Source of the DNA: a bacterium | GTDB lineage: Bacteria > Actinomycetota > Acidimicrobiia > Acidimicrobiales > CATQHL01 | NCBI GenBank assembly: GCA_028819945.1 | Contig: JAPPKQ010000056.1 | Coordinates: forward strand, 1 to 10,501 | DNA: 10,501 nt | Reading direction: 5' to 3' | In this document: piece after piece, positions 1-6,669 of the stretch | Position numbering within the stretch: position 1 is the first letter of the stretch | Layout: the number at the start of each line of letters is the position of its first letter | Made by a program: the position numbers and the translations under genes | Notes under the pieces: model-generated | The model's input: only the letters and a program-made list of their open reading frames with translations | Database searches by the model: none | What the model was told of the DNA's origin: nothing

Positions 1-1
1 A

Positions 2-259
2 CGCCTCATGGCCAAGCGGGCCCGTCTCGTGGGCACCGTGCTGCGGGCGCGCCCGCTGGAGGAGAAGATCGCTCTCAGCAGGCGTTTCGCCAGAGAGGTC
101 CTGCCGCTGTTCGAGTCGGGACGGCTCCGGACCGTCATCGACCGGCGCTACGGCCTCGACGAGGTTGTCGACGCGCACATCTACATGCAGTCCAACGCCA
201 GTTTCGGAAAAATCCTGCTTGACGTCGCGATGCCGGAAGAGGTCGACGGCGCCCTGTGA
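2..259 (+). CDS. NAD(P)H-quinone oxidoreductase / zinc-binding dehydrogenase family, C-terminal fragment
   Basis: The reading frame is open from base 2 to a TGA at 257-259, so this is the 3' end of a gene that starts left of the window; the ATG at 8 is internal. The visible 85 or so residues match the end of medium-chain dehydrogenase/reductase proteins of the quinone oxidoreductase (PIG3-like) group: the segment LMAKRARLVGT, then a helix with ALSRRFAREVLPLFESGRL, then VIDRRYGLDEVVDAH and the terminal SFGKILLDV strand. Such enzymes reduce quinones or enones with NAD(P)H in the cytoplasm. The nucleotide-binding Rossmann glycines and the catalytic half lie outside the window, so substrate and cofactor cannot be judged. 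No clear link to the following genes is visible; a 179-base gap follows before the next gene. Confidence 0.8.
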   Translation, partial: RLMAKRARLVGTVLRARPLEEKIALSRRFAREVLPLFESGRLRTVIDRRYGLDEVVDAHIYMQSNASFGKILLDVAMPEEVDGAL

Positions 260-302
260 GCCGGCCCGAGGCGGTTGCCACCCCCGGTGCGGTGACATCC
301 AC

Positions 303-308
303 TAACAT
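303..308 (+). promoter_or_regulatory. Possible -10 box for the helix-turn-helix gene
   Basis: TAACAT fits the actinobacterial TAnnnT -10 consensus. It would place a transcription start near 315-316 and give a leader of about 110-125 nt that contains the palindrome at 346-356 and the hairpin at 374-404. No convincing -35 element is visible, so this is a weak prediction. Confidence 0.25.
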
Positions 309-345
309 CATGTGCGTTGGTTTCTGTTTCCAGGGCGACGGGCAA

Positions 346-356
346 CTTGTCACAAG
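346..356. promoter_or_regulatory. Short perfect palindrome (CTTGTCACAAG), candidate operator
   Basis: Two perfect 5-bp arms (CTTGT / ACAAG) surround a single C. It lies in the non-coding region upstream of a small DNA-binding protein gene, the place expected for an autoregulatory site. An 11-bp palindrome can occur by chance and nothing else in the window confirms it. Confidence 0.25.
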
Positions 357-373
357 GTGCTACGACCGTTTGT

Positions 374-404
374 CTCCGTAGTGCAGCACCAATGCACTAG
401 GGGG
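374..404 (+). repeat. Inverted repeat / leader hairpin upstream of the helix-turn-helix gene
   Basis: Arms TAGTGCA (379-385) and TGCACTA (393-399) are perfectly complementary and separated by a 7-nt loop. Past a single G-G mismatch, CTCC (374-377) can pair with GGGG (401-404) with one wobble, giving about 11 paired positions. The structure ends 34 bases before the ATG at 439. It could be a two-fold symmetric protein-binding site in DNA, or an RNA hairpin affecting translation of the next gene. There is no following U tract. Confidence 0.45.
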
Positions 405-438
405 ATGGGAACGACACGAGGTTGTGAGGTTCACGGAC

Positions 439-705
439 ATGGTAGAGTCAGACATCGATTGGCTCAGCACTGAAGACACGGCAAGGCGTCTCGGCCTGAC
501 GACCCGGACGATTTACAGGTTCGTGGATATCGGGCAGCTTCCGGCGTATCGCTTCGGGCGGGTCTTCCGGTTCAAGGCGAGTGATGTCGATGCGTTCATC
601 GAGCAGTCACGCGTCGAACCCGGCACCCTGAAGCATCTGTATCCGGATCCGATCCCCGCGCAGGCCTCAGGCGCAGGCGAGGAAGAGTCGTCACCGGAGA
701 GCTAG
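439..705 (+). CDS. Small excisionase-type helix-turn-helix DNA-binding protein
   Basis: An 88-residue protein, almost entirely one MerR/excisionase-like winged helix-turn-helix (HTH_17 type). Residues 8-30 give WLSTEDTARRLGLTTRTIYR, the helix-turn-helix with its recognition helix. Residues 36-54 give AYRFGRVFRF followed by SDVDAFI, the usual beta-wing and closing helix. A short acidic, Ser/Glu-rich tail follows. I chose the ATG at 439 because GAGG at 426-429 sits 9 nt upstream; a GTG at 424 would add five residues but has its only purine-rich match 2 nt away. The family includes phage excisionases and chromosomal regulators; no integrase or att-like repeat is present here, so a chromosomal regulator is more likely. 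Third positions are visibly less G/C-rich than in the neighbours (ACA, GCA, ATT, GAT codons). Targets are unknown; the palindromes just upstream suggest autoregulation. Confidence 0.8.
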   Translation: MVESDIDWLSTEDTARRLGLTTRTIYRFVDIGQLPAYRFGRVFRFKASDVDAFIEQSRVEPGTLKHLYPDPIPAQASGAGEEESSPES

Positions 706-706
706 T

Positions 707-766
707 CGCTTGCCGGACCTCCTCACGTGCGGCGCGCTGACCGGCGCCCACTCCGAACTGCAAGCG
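707..766. repeat. Nested inverted repeats between the helix-turn-helix gene and phoH
   Basis: CGCTTGC at 707-713 is complementary to GCAAGCG at 760-766. Inside it, GGCGC at 731-735 can pair with GCGCC at 744-748 across an 8-nt loop. The structure starts right after the TAG at 703-705, so it could act as an RNA 3' end for the small gene or fold in the phoH leader. Stems are short and there is no U tract. Confidence 0.3.
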
Positions 767-795
767 GGTAGCCGGGTCGCCCCGTCCGGGTTGCT

Positions 796-1794
796 TTGTC
801 CTCGGTGACCGAGCAACCCGCGAGCCGCTGCCGGGTGACGATCCCCGGCAATCACCTGGTGCCCGCCCTGCTCGGGCCCGCTGATCGCCATCTGCGCCTG
901 CTGGAGGCGGCGTTCCCGCAGACCGGCATCCACGTGCGGGGCAACGAGGTGACCGCCAGCGGCCCGGACGCGCCGAGCGTGGCGCGGGTCCTCGAGGAAT
1001 TGATCACCCTCGTGCGCCGGGGACAGCCGGTCGACTCCCGGTCCGTGGTGCACGTCATCGACCTGGTCGCCGCCGACGAGAGCCCCAGCGAGGTCCTGAA
1101 CGACGAGGTTCTCCGTCATGCCCGGGGGTCGGCTGTGCGGCCGCGCTCTCGGGGCCAGAAGATGTACGTCGACGCGATCCGCTCTGCGACGGTGACCTTC
1201 GCCATCGGTCCCGCCGGGACGGGCAAGAGTTGGCTGGCCGTCGCCGCAGGGATCGCCGCGCTGCAGGCGCGCGAGGTGGAGCGGATCATCCTCACCAGGC
1301 CCGCTGTCGAGGCCGGCGAGCGGCTCGGGTTCCTGCCCGGCGACGTCGCCGCCAAGGTGGATCCGTACCTGCGACCGCTCTACGACGCGCTGTACGACAT
1401 GCTGGACCTGCAGGGAGTGCAGCGGCTCCTGGAACAGGAGGTCGTGGAGGTGGCGCCCCTGGCGTTCATGCGCGGGCGCACGCTGAACAGGAGTTTCATA
1501 ATCCTCGACGAGGCCCAGAACACGACGCCCGAACAGATGAAGATGTTCCTCACCCGCATCGGGTTCGGCTCGCGGGCTGTGATCACCGGCGATGTGACCC
1601 AGGTGGACGTTGCCGGGGGCCGCAGTGGTCTCGACAACCTGGAGACGCTGCTGGCCGGTATCGAGGGTGTTCGCTTCGTCCATCTGAGCAGTCGTGACGT
1701 CGTCCGGCACCCCATCGTCACCGACATCGTGAACGCCTACGAGAAGGCCAGCAGCGAGACCGGCGGTGAGCCCGGGCGGGACCGGTCGGGGTGA
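796..1794 (+). CDS. phoH: PhoH-like ATPase (YbeZ/PhoH family)
   Basis: A cytoplasmic P-loop ATPase of the PhoH/YbeZ family, 332 residues and close to family size. Walker A is GPAGTGKS at 138-145, Walker B is FIILDEAQN at 234-242, and a TGD motif at 264-266 fits the sensor region. The segment ILTRPAVEAGERLGFLPGD (165-183) is a family hallmark. The first 110 or so residues form the variable N-terminal domain. In other bacteria this protein partners with YbeY in rRNA maturation and has ATPase and putative RNA helicase activity. The gene overlaps ybeY by 4 bases (GTGA), so the two are translationally coupled. The frame is closed by a TAG at 769-771, which restricts the start to TTG 796 or GTG 805 (or GTG 835); none has a strong Shine-Dalgarno sequence. 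TTG 796 is given but GTG 805 is equally plausible. The family call is secure, the exact start is not. Confidence 0.93.
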   Translation: MSSVTEQPASRCRVTIPGNHLVPALLGPADRHLRLLEAAFPQTGIHVRGNEVTASGPDAPSVARVLEELITLVRRGQPVDSRSVVHVIDLVAADESPSEVLNDEVLRHARGSAVRPRSRGQKMYVDAIRSATVTFAIGPAGTGKSWLAVAAGIAALQAREVERIILTRPAVEAGERLGFLPGDVAAKVDPYLRPLYDALYDMLDLQGVQRLLEQEVVEVAPLAFMRGRTLNRSFIILDEAQNTTPEQMKMFLTRIGFGSRAVITGDVTQVDVAGGRSGLDNLETLLAGIEGVRFVHLSSRDVVRHPIVTDIVNAYEKASSETGGEPGRDRSG

Positions 1795-2441
1795 GTGAGG
1801 ACGGGTCCGAGGACTCTCCGGGTGCCCGGAGGCGACCTTCGGCCGGCGGGCAGCCACCGGCCGGGCACCGGGACGAGGACCCCCAGCGCCGTCGGCGGGT
1901 CGTGCACGGACCCGTGGCCGTCGACGTGGTGGACCGGCGCGGCCCCGATTCCGGTCCCGACGGCGAGGACCTCGACCTCGACCGGTGGGGCCTGCTGGCG
2001 GCATCCGCCGCCTACGGCGAAGGGGTCCGGCGCCCTGCCGAACTGGGGCTGGCGTTCGTGGACGAGGCCGAGATCACCGAGTTGGCAGCCGGCTGGCTTC
2101 AGAGCGACCATCCGACCGACGTCCTGGCGTTCCCGGTGGAGACGAGCACCCGGCGCGCCCTTCGCGCCGCCCCGGCCGGAGACGCCCCGCTGCTCATGGG
2201 CGATGTCATCGTCTGCCCGCCGGTCGCGGCCCGCCAGGCCGGCCAGGCGGGCCGCGCGCCGGCTGACGAGATGGCCCTGCTCATCGTGCACGGTGTGCTG
2301 CACCTGCTCGGACACGACCACGCCGGCCCGCTGGAATCCCTCAGGATGAAGCGCCGAACCCGGACGCTGCTGGCCCGTCTCTACCGGTCCGGGGCGCCCG
2401 ACGCCTCCGCAACGACAGGCGAGGGCGGGAGGACGGGCTGA
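1791..2441 (+). CDS. ybeY: Endoribonuclease YbeY (16S rRNA maturation)
   Basis: A metal-dependent endoribonuclease that takes part in 16S rRNA 3'-end processing and 70S quality control. The signature HGVLHLLGHDH is at residues 167-177; H167, H171 and H177 are the expected zinc ligands. HPTDVLAFPVE at 107-117 is the second family block. The family usually reads G-Y-D-H at the end of the signature; here Tyr is replaced by His175. The GTG start at 1791 overlaps the phoH stop in the form GTGA. With this start the protein is 216 residues and has a roughly 35-residue N-terminal arm rich in Arg, Gly, Pro and acidic residues, longer than typical YbeY proteins. A GTG at 1902 (residue 38) would remove it. 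The C-terminal 20 residues are also low-complexity. A gap of only 3 bases separates it from the next gene. Confidence 0.93.
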   Translation: MSEDGSEDSPGARRRPSAGGQPPAGHRDEDPQRRRRVVHGPVAVDVVDRRGPDSGPDGEDLDLDRWGLLAASAAYGEGVRRPAELGLAFVDEAEITELAAGWLQSDHPTDVLAFPVETSTRRALRAAPAGDAPLLMGDVIVCPPVAARQAGQAGRAPADEMALLIVHGVLHLLGHDHAGPLESLRMKRRTRTLLARLYRSGAPDASATTGEGGRTG

Positions 2442-2444
2442 GCG

Positions 2445-3698
2445 ATGCCCGAGGCGCTGGCGATCGCGGCTGTGGCGGTTCTGAGCCTGTGCGCGGTCGT
2501 GCTGTCGGCCGCCGAGACGAGCCTCACCCGGCTGCGGCAGAGCCAGGCCAGGGTGCTGCTCGAGGAGGAGCCCGACGAGACCAGCGCGCTGGGCTGGCTG
2601 TTGGAACGCCGCCGGCAGGTTCTCGGCCTCGTGCTGGGACTGGTCCTGGCCAGCCACCTGGGCGTTGCCACCCTCGTCGCCTTCCTGGCGCAGCGGCGCT
2701 GGGGAGCCGGCGCGCTGGGTGTCGCATTCGCCGTCGAGCTGGTCGTGCTCTACCTCGCCATCGGCGTCGGGGCGAAGTCGCTGGCCATGCGCCGGCCCGA
2801 GCGGGTGGCGCGCCTCGTTGCCCCGTTCCTGCGGATCCTGGTGTTGTTCACGCCGCTGCGCTGGCTCGTGCAACTGCCGCAGCGGGCGGGGGGATTCGGT
2901 CAGAGCGAGCGGGACGAGCCCGAGGCGGTCTCGGAGGAGGAGCTGCTGGCCGTTGCCGAGCTGGCGGCCGCGGATGAGAGCATCGAGGCGCAGGAGCACC
3001 GTCTCATCGAGTCGGTGATCTCCTTCGGCGACACCATCGCCAGGGAGGTCATGGTGCCGCGTCCCGACATGGTGGCGATCGCACGCACCTTCAACGTCTC
3101 CGAGGCGCTCGAGGTGGCCCTGTTCAACGGCCTGACCCGCATCCCCGTCTACGGCGAGGGGATCGACGACATCGTGGGTCTCGCCCACGTGCGGGATCTC
3201 ATCGCGGCGGTACGCGACGAGGGTGACGCCAGGCCCGTCGGCGAGGTGATGCGCGAGATCGGATTCGTCCCCGATACCAAGCGGACCGCCGAATTGCTGG
3301 CCGAGATGCAGGGCGGGCATTCCCATCTGGTGATCGTCATCGACGAGTTCGGCGGGACCGCCGGTCTCGTCACCCTCGAGGACCTGCTCGAGGAGATGGT
3401 GGGGGAGATCACCGACGAGTTCGACGTGGAGCAGGCGCTGGTGGAGAAGCTGGCGGAGGGCAGGTTCCGGGTGAGCGGCCGCGTGCCGCTCAGCGAGCTG
3501 TCCGAAGCGCTCGAGGCGGAACTGCCCTCGGGGCGCTGGAGCACGGTGGGAGGGTTGATCTTCACCCTGCTGGGGCGGGTTCCGCAGGAAGGTGAGATCC
3601 TCGACGTGAACGGTCATCGCTTCCTCGTGGAGCGGGTGCAACGGCGCCGCATCGCCCGCGTCCTGGTCACCGAGGTGGACGACGGAACGCCCGCGTGA
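2445..3698 (+). CDS. HlyC/CorC (CNNM) family membrane protein with CBS domains
   Basis: A 417-residue membrane protein with the standard architecture of this family. A CNNM/DUF21 transmembrane domain occupies about residues 1-145, with hydrophobic stretches near 4-23, 57-82, 88-110 and 124-142 and the conserved SAAETSLTRL at 21-30. Two CBS domains follow (about 204-258 from MVPRPDMVAI, and 268-322 ending in VTLEDLLEEMVGEI), then a CorC/HlyC C-terminal domain (about 335-410). CBS pairs bind adenine nucleotides; relatives are linked to Mg2+ or Co2+ export and tolerance. The old name 'hemolysin' is misleading, and the ion cannot be read from sequence. GGGAGG at 2427-2432 lies 12 nt before the ATG, and the 3-base gap after ybeY implies coupling. 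It overlaps era by 4 bases. Mycobacterium carries a homologue at the same place between ybeY and era. Confidence 0.92.
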   Translation: MPEALAIAAVAVLSLCAVVLSAAETSLTRLRQSQARVLLEEEPDETSALGWLLERRRQVLGLVLGLVLASHLGVATLVAFLAQRRWGAGALGVAFAVELVVLYLAIGVGAKSLAMRRPERVARLVAPFLRILVLFTPLRWLVQLPQRAGGFGQSERDEPEAVSEEELLAVAELAAADESIEAQEHRLIESVISFGDTIAREVMVPRPDMVAIARTFNVSEALEVALFNGLTRIPVYGEGIDDIVGLAHVRDLIAAVRDEGDARPVGEVMREIGFVPDTKRTAELLAEMQGGHSHLVIVIDEFGGTAGLVTLEDLLEEMVGEITDEFDVEQALVEKLAEGRFRVSGRVPLSELSEALEAELPSGRWSTVGGLIFTLLGRVPQEGEILDVNGHRFLVERVQRRRIARVLVTEVDDGTPA

Positions 3699-4549
3699 AT
3701 TCTGAAGGGGAACTCCGGTCCGGCTTCGTGACGCTGGTCGGGCGGCCGAACGTGGGCAAGTCGACGCTGCTGAACCGGCTGTGCGGAACGAAGGTCTCGA
3801 TCGTCAGCGACAAGCCGCAGACCACCCGGCGCGCCATCCACGGGGTTCTGCACCGCGCCGGTGTGCAGGTCGTCTTCGTGGACACGCCCGGCATCGGCAA
3901 GCCGCGCACGGCCCTGGGTTCCCGTCTGAACGCCACCGCCACCGAGGCGCTCGACGACGTGGACGTGGCCTGCCTGGTCGTCGACGCGACGGCTCCGTTC
4001 GGGCCCGGGGACCGCTTTGTGGCGGCGAAGCTTCCCGCCGATGGCGTCGTCGTGGTGAACAAGATCGACGTCGCCTCGCCGGCCCGGCTCCTGGAGCAGC
4101 TGGCGCGGCTCTCGGAGGTGCCCGCGGCGGCGTACTTCCCGCTCTCGGCGCGCACCGGGGAGGGTGTCGAGGCGTTCGTGGAGCATCTGCTGGCGCGGAT
4201 GCCACCGGGCCCGCCCTATTACCCCGAGGGCATGGTGAGTGCGATACCCGACGAGGTGGCGGTGGCGGAGTTGGTGCGGGAGCAGCTCCTGGCGGTGGTG
4301 CGCGACGAGCTGCCCTACGCCATCGCCACACGGGTCACGGAGTGGGACTGGCCGCGCATCCGCTGCGAGATCCTCGTCGAGCGGGCCTCACAGCGCCGCA
4401 TCGTCATCGGCCACCGCGGCGAGGTGCTGAAGCGGGTGGGAACCGAGGTGCGCCGGCAGTTGCCGAAGGGGGCCTACCTCGAGCTGCACGTCTCGGTGGA
4501 TCCCAACTGGCAGGACCGCCCGGGCGCCGTGGAGCGCTACTGCAGTTGA
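3695..4549 (+). CDS. era: GTPase Era (30S subunit assembly)
   Basis: Essential-type GTPase that binds near the 3' end of 16S rRNA and assists 30S maturation at the membrane face of the cytoplasm. It has 284 residues, near the family's 300. The G motifs are clear: G1 GRPNVGKS at 16-23, Thr43-Thr44 in switch I, G3 DTPG at 63-66, G4 NKID at 122-125, and G5 SAR at 151-153. The C-terminal KH domain shows RIVIGHRGEVLKRVGTEVR with its GxxG loop (GHRG) at 239-242. The GTG start overlaps the preceding stop as GTGA and a purine-rich GGTGGACGACGG stretch lies upstream. It is the last gene of the phoH-ybeY-CBS protein-era run, so the operon concentrates ribosome-maturation factors. A hairpin directly after its stop likely ends transcription. 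Confidence 0.96.
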   Translation: MNSEGELRSGFVTLVGRPNVGKSTLLNRLCGTKVSIVSDKPQTTRRAIHGVLHRAGVQVVFVDTPGIGKPRTALGSRLNATATEALDDVDVACLVVDATAPFGPGDRFVAAKLPADGVVVVNKIDVASPARLLEQLARLSEVPAAAYFPLSARTGEGVEAFVEHLLARMPPGPPYYPEGMVSAIPDEVAVAELVREQLLAVVRDELPYAIATRVTEWDWPRIRCEILVERASQRRIVIGHRGEVLKRVGTEVRRQLPKGAYLELHVSVDPNWQDRPGAVERYCS

Positions 4550-4565
4550 GGGCGCGAGCGCGCCC
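4550..4565. terminator. Hairpin between convergent era and dinG-like genes
   Basis: GGGCGC (4550-4555) pairs with GCGCCC (4560-4565) around a GAGC tetraloop. It sits immediately after the era TGA and 6 bases before the end of the opposing helicase gene, and being symmetric it can act on both strands. There is no U tract, which is common for terminators in high-GC actinobacteria. Confidence 0.55.
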
Positions 4566-4571
4566 GGGACC

Positions 4572-6497
4572 TCAGAGCGAGGCGAGGAAGTCGAGGACTT
4601 CTGCCCTGTCCACCGTGCGACGCAGTGATGGCACCTCCTCCAGCAGGTCCTCCCGGTAACGGGCGGTGGCCAGGCGGGGATCCAGCACGGCCACGACGCC
4701 TCGGTCTGCCTCGGTTCGAATCAGGCGACCGGCCCCCTGCGCCAGCAGCATGGAGGCCCGTCTGAGGTCGACGAGGCGGAACGCCTCCTCGCCGATGCGC
4801 TCCCGCCGGGCGCTGAGCAGTGGGTCGTCGGGGCGGGGAAACGGGAGGCGGTCCAGGGTCACGAGAGTCAGCGCAGGTCCAGGCACGTCCACTCCCTGCC
4901 AGAAGCCGATCGTGGCGAACAGGCAGGAGGCCTCGTCGGCGGCGAAGCGTTCCAGGAGCTGTGGCGGCGGGAGGTCACCCTGGCGCAGCAGTGGCCAGTG
5001 AAGTCGCGCTCGGAGGGCGCCGGCGGCCTCCGCGAGCATGTGGTGGCTGGTGAACAGGGCCAGGGTGCGTCCCTTGGCCGCGTTGACGAGCAACTCCAGC
5101 TCCTCGATTGCCGCGTCGGTGAACGCCGGGGAGTTGCGCGGTGGGAGGTCTGCGGCGCAGTAGAGCAGCCCGGCCGACCGGTAGTCGAACGGGCTGCCCA
5201 CGTCCAGATGCCGGTAGTCGTCGCGCTCGAGCCCGAGAGCCACCGGTGTGGCGGTGCCGAGGGTCGCCGATGTCATCACCACGGTCCGTTCTGCGAAGAG
5301 GGGCTCGCGCAGGATCTCGCCGACCTCCGGATGGGCGAGGCGAAGCTCGGGGGCGGCGGTGGATCCCGCCACGAAGGCCACCGTGTCCTCCGGTCGCTGC
5401 AGCAGCGCGGCGACGTCCTCGCCCAGCGCCGACACCGCGCCGAGTGCCCTCAGCCGCTGTGCCTCGCCATCGTCGTCGCCGGGCCGGGCGGCGCGCAGCT
5501 CCGCGGCTACCGCCGCCAGCCGGTTCCCCGTCAGGGTGAGGGCCTCGATGAGTTCGGGCGGGCCGCCGTCCGCCAGGCGCCTGCCGTGGTGTGCCGGGAG
5601 GATCTCGGCGATGCGGCGGCCGGAACTCGCCAGCGGCGCCCCGGCCCGGGAGATCACCGCGTTGACCTCCTGGCCGGCGTTGCGCAGGCTGCGCTCGCTG
5701 AGGCTCACGCCGGCGATGGCCGTGACGGTGTCCTCGAACTGGTGCGCCTCGTCGACGACCACGAGGTCGTGGGTCGGCAGCAGCGGGGTTCCCAGCAGGT
5801 GCAGCACCAGCAGGTGGGTGTTGACGACGACGATGTCGGCGCGCTCGGCCCGCTCTCGGGCCGCCTCGGCGAAGCAGGCTCCGCCCTGCGGGCAGCGCTT
5901 GCGGCCGGGGCATCGCGTGGCGTCGACGCTGAGGCGCTCCCAGGCGCCCGGGGGCAGTTCCCAGTCGACCTCGGCCCGGTCACCGGTGACGGACAGGTCG
6001 GACCAGGCGAGCAATCGCGCGAAGTCCTCGTCGACACCGGCCTGGTGGCCGCCGACGCCGGCTGCACCGTTCGCCGCGCCCGCAGCGCCGAGCTCGAGTT
6101 GGAGGCCGGTGCGGGTTGCCTCGGCGACGAGTTGCCGGCAGACGTAGTTGGAGCGCCCCTTCAGGACGGCCCAGCGGAACGGCCGCCCGCCGGGACGAAG
6201 CCGGCGCGACTCCGCCAGTTCCGCCAGGAAGGGCAACTCCTTGGTCGCAAGCTGATCCTGCAGCGCCTTGGTGGCTGTGGCCACAACCACCCGCCGACCG
6301 CTCAGGACGGCGGGGATGAGATACGCCAGGGACTTGCCGGTGCCGGTGCCCGCGGCGACGGCGAGGTGCCGGGCGCTCTCGAAGGCCCGCGCCACCGCCT
6401 CGGTCATCTGCTCCTGGCCCGGGCGGTGCTCGCCCGCCTCGCCGAGCGCCGCGGTCGCCGCCGCCAGCAGCGCAAGGCTCCGCTCGGCGAGGCTCAC
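4572..6497 (-). CDS. DinG/XPD-family iron-sulfur ATP-dependent DNA helicase
   Basis: A 641-residue superfamily 2 helicase of the XPD/DinG type, predicted to unwind DNA 5' to 3' in repair or removal of R-loops and other structures. Motifs in order from the GTG start: RPGQEQM at 25-31, Walker A AGTGTGKS at 49-56, DEAH box at 249-252, TSATL at 409-413, and motif VI QGAGRLIR at 587-594. Four cysteines (120, 196, 202, 208) match the iron-sulfur cluster ligands of this family; the 75-residue stretch between the first two includes a Gly/Ala-rich insert near 137-151. The frame is open up to an ATG at 6605, but I prefer GTG 6497: the region upstream codes for a basic, family-unlike tail, and a TAnnnT box lies 6 nt before the GTG. 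It stands alone on the minus strand, convergent with era and divergent from uppS. E. coli DinG is SOS-induced; no LexA box is visible here. It does not carry an exonuclease domain. Confidence 0.93.
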   Translation of the reverse strand: MSLAERSLALLAAATAALGEAGEHRPGQEQMTEAVARAFESARHLAVAAGTGTGKSLAYLIPAVLSGRRVVVATATKALQDQLATKELPFLAELAESRRLRPGGRPFRWAVLKGRSNYVCRQLVAEATRTGLQLELGAAGAANGAAGVGGHQAGVDEDFARLLAWSDLSVTGDRAEVDWELPPGAWERLSVDATRCPGRKRCPQGGACFAEAARERAERADIVVVNTHLLVLHLLGTPLLPTHDLVVVDEAHQFEDTVTAIAGVSLSERSLRNAGQEVNAVISRAGAPLASSGRRIAEILPAHHGRRLADGGPPELIEALTLTGNRLAAVAAELRAARPGDDDGEAQRLRALGAVSALGEDVAALLQRPEDTVAFVAGSTAAPELRLAHPEVGEILREPLFAERTVVMTSATLGTATPVALGLERDDYRHLDVGSPFDYRSAGLLYCAADLPPRNSPAFTDAAIEELELLVNAAKGRTLALFTSHHMLAEAAGALRARLHWPLLRQGDLPPPQLLERFAADEASCLFATIGFWQGVDVPGPALTLVTLDRLPFPRPDDPLLSARRERIGEEAFRLVDLRRASMLLAQGAGRLIRTEADRGVVAVLDPRLATARYREDLLEEVPSLRRTVDRAEVLDFLASL

Positions 6498-6503
6498 TCC
6501 CGC

Positions 6504-6509
6504 AGAGTA
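6504..6509 (-). promoter_or_regulatory. -10 box of a likely leaderless promoter for the dinG-like helicase
   Basis: On the minus strand TACTCT fits TAnnnT and is followed by exactly 6 bases (GCGGGA) and then the GTG start at 6497. This is the spacing expected when transcription starts on the first base of the start codon. No good Shine-Dalgarno sequence precedes the GTG, which agrees with a leaderless mRNA. Confidence 0.45.
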
Positions 6510-6519
6510 GCAATCCCCC

Positions 6520-6536
6520 CGGCGCCCACCGGCGCC
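6520..6536. repeat. Tandem palindromes CGGCGCC, 10 bp apart
   Basis: CGGCGCC occurs at 6520-6526 and again at 6530-6536. The GGCGCC core is itself palindromic and the two copies are one helical turn apart. They lie about 24-39 bases upstream of the predicted helicase transcription start, over the -35 zone, so they may bind a regulator. In such G/C-rich DNA this may also be chance. Confidence 0.3.
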
Positions 6537-6669
6537 TGGCGATCGTGAGCGGTTGTGGCCGCGACCGGCCGGCGGACGTCGCTCCGGCACCGCGGGTGGC
6601 GGCACGAGCGGTGTCGAGCCGGAACTCCCCGCACGGCAGGCTACTCATCGGGTGCGGGTACTGATACAA

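Noticed and set aside
310..381. 23-codon ORF (ATG 310 to TAG 379) upstream of the helix-turn-helix gene
   Set aside because: The ATG is only 1 nt after the possible -10 box, so it would lie upstream of the transcription start, and it has no ribosome binding site.
716..726. ACCTCCTCAC, similar to the 16S rRNA 3' anti-Shine-Dalgarno tail
   Set aside because: No other rRNA-like sequence surrounds it; a short chance match.
691..3641. Long minus-strand open frames (437 and 634 codons) opposite phoH, ybeY and the CBS-domain protein
   Set aside because: Same shadow effect; no family motifs, and the sense proteins are secure.
4998..6548. Plus-strand open frame of 516 codons opposite the helicase gene
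   Set aside because: Shadow of the helicase, which has all its motifs and four iron-sulfur cysteines on the minus strand.
6498..6605. N-terminal extension of the helicase to ATG 6605
   Set aside because: The extra 36 residues are basic and unlike the family, and the stretch carries the likely promoter 6 nt before GTG 6497.
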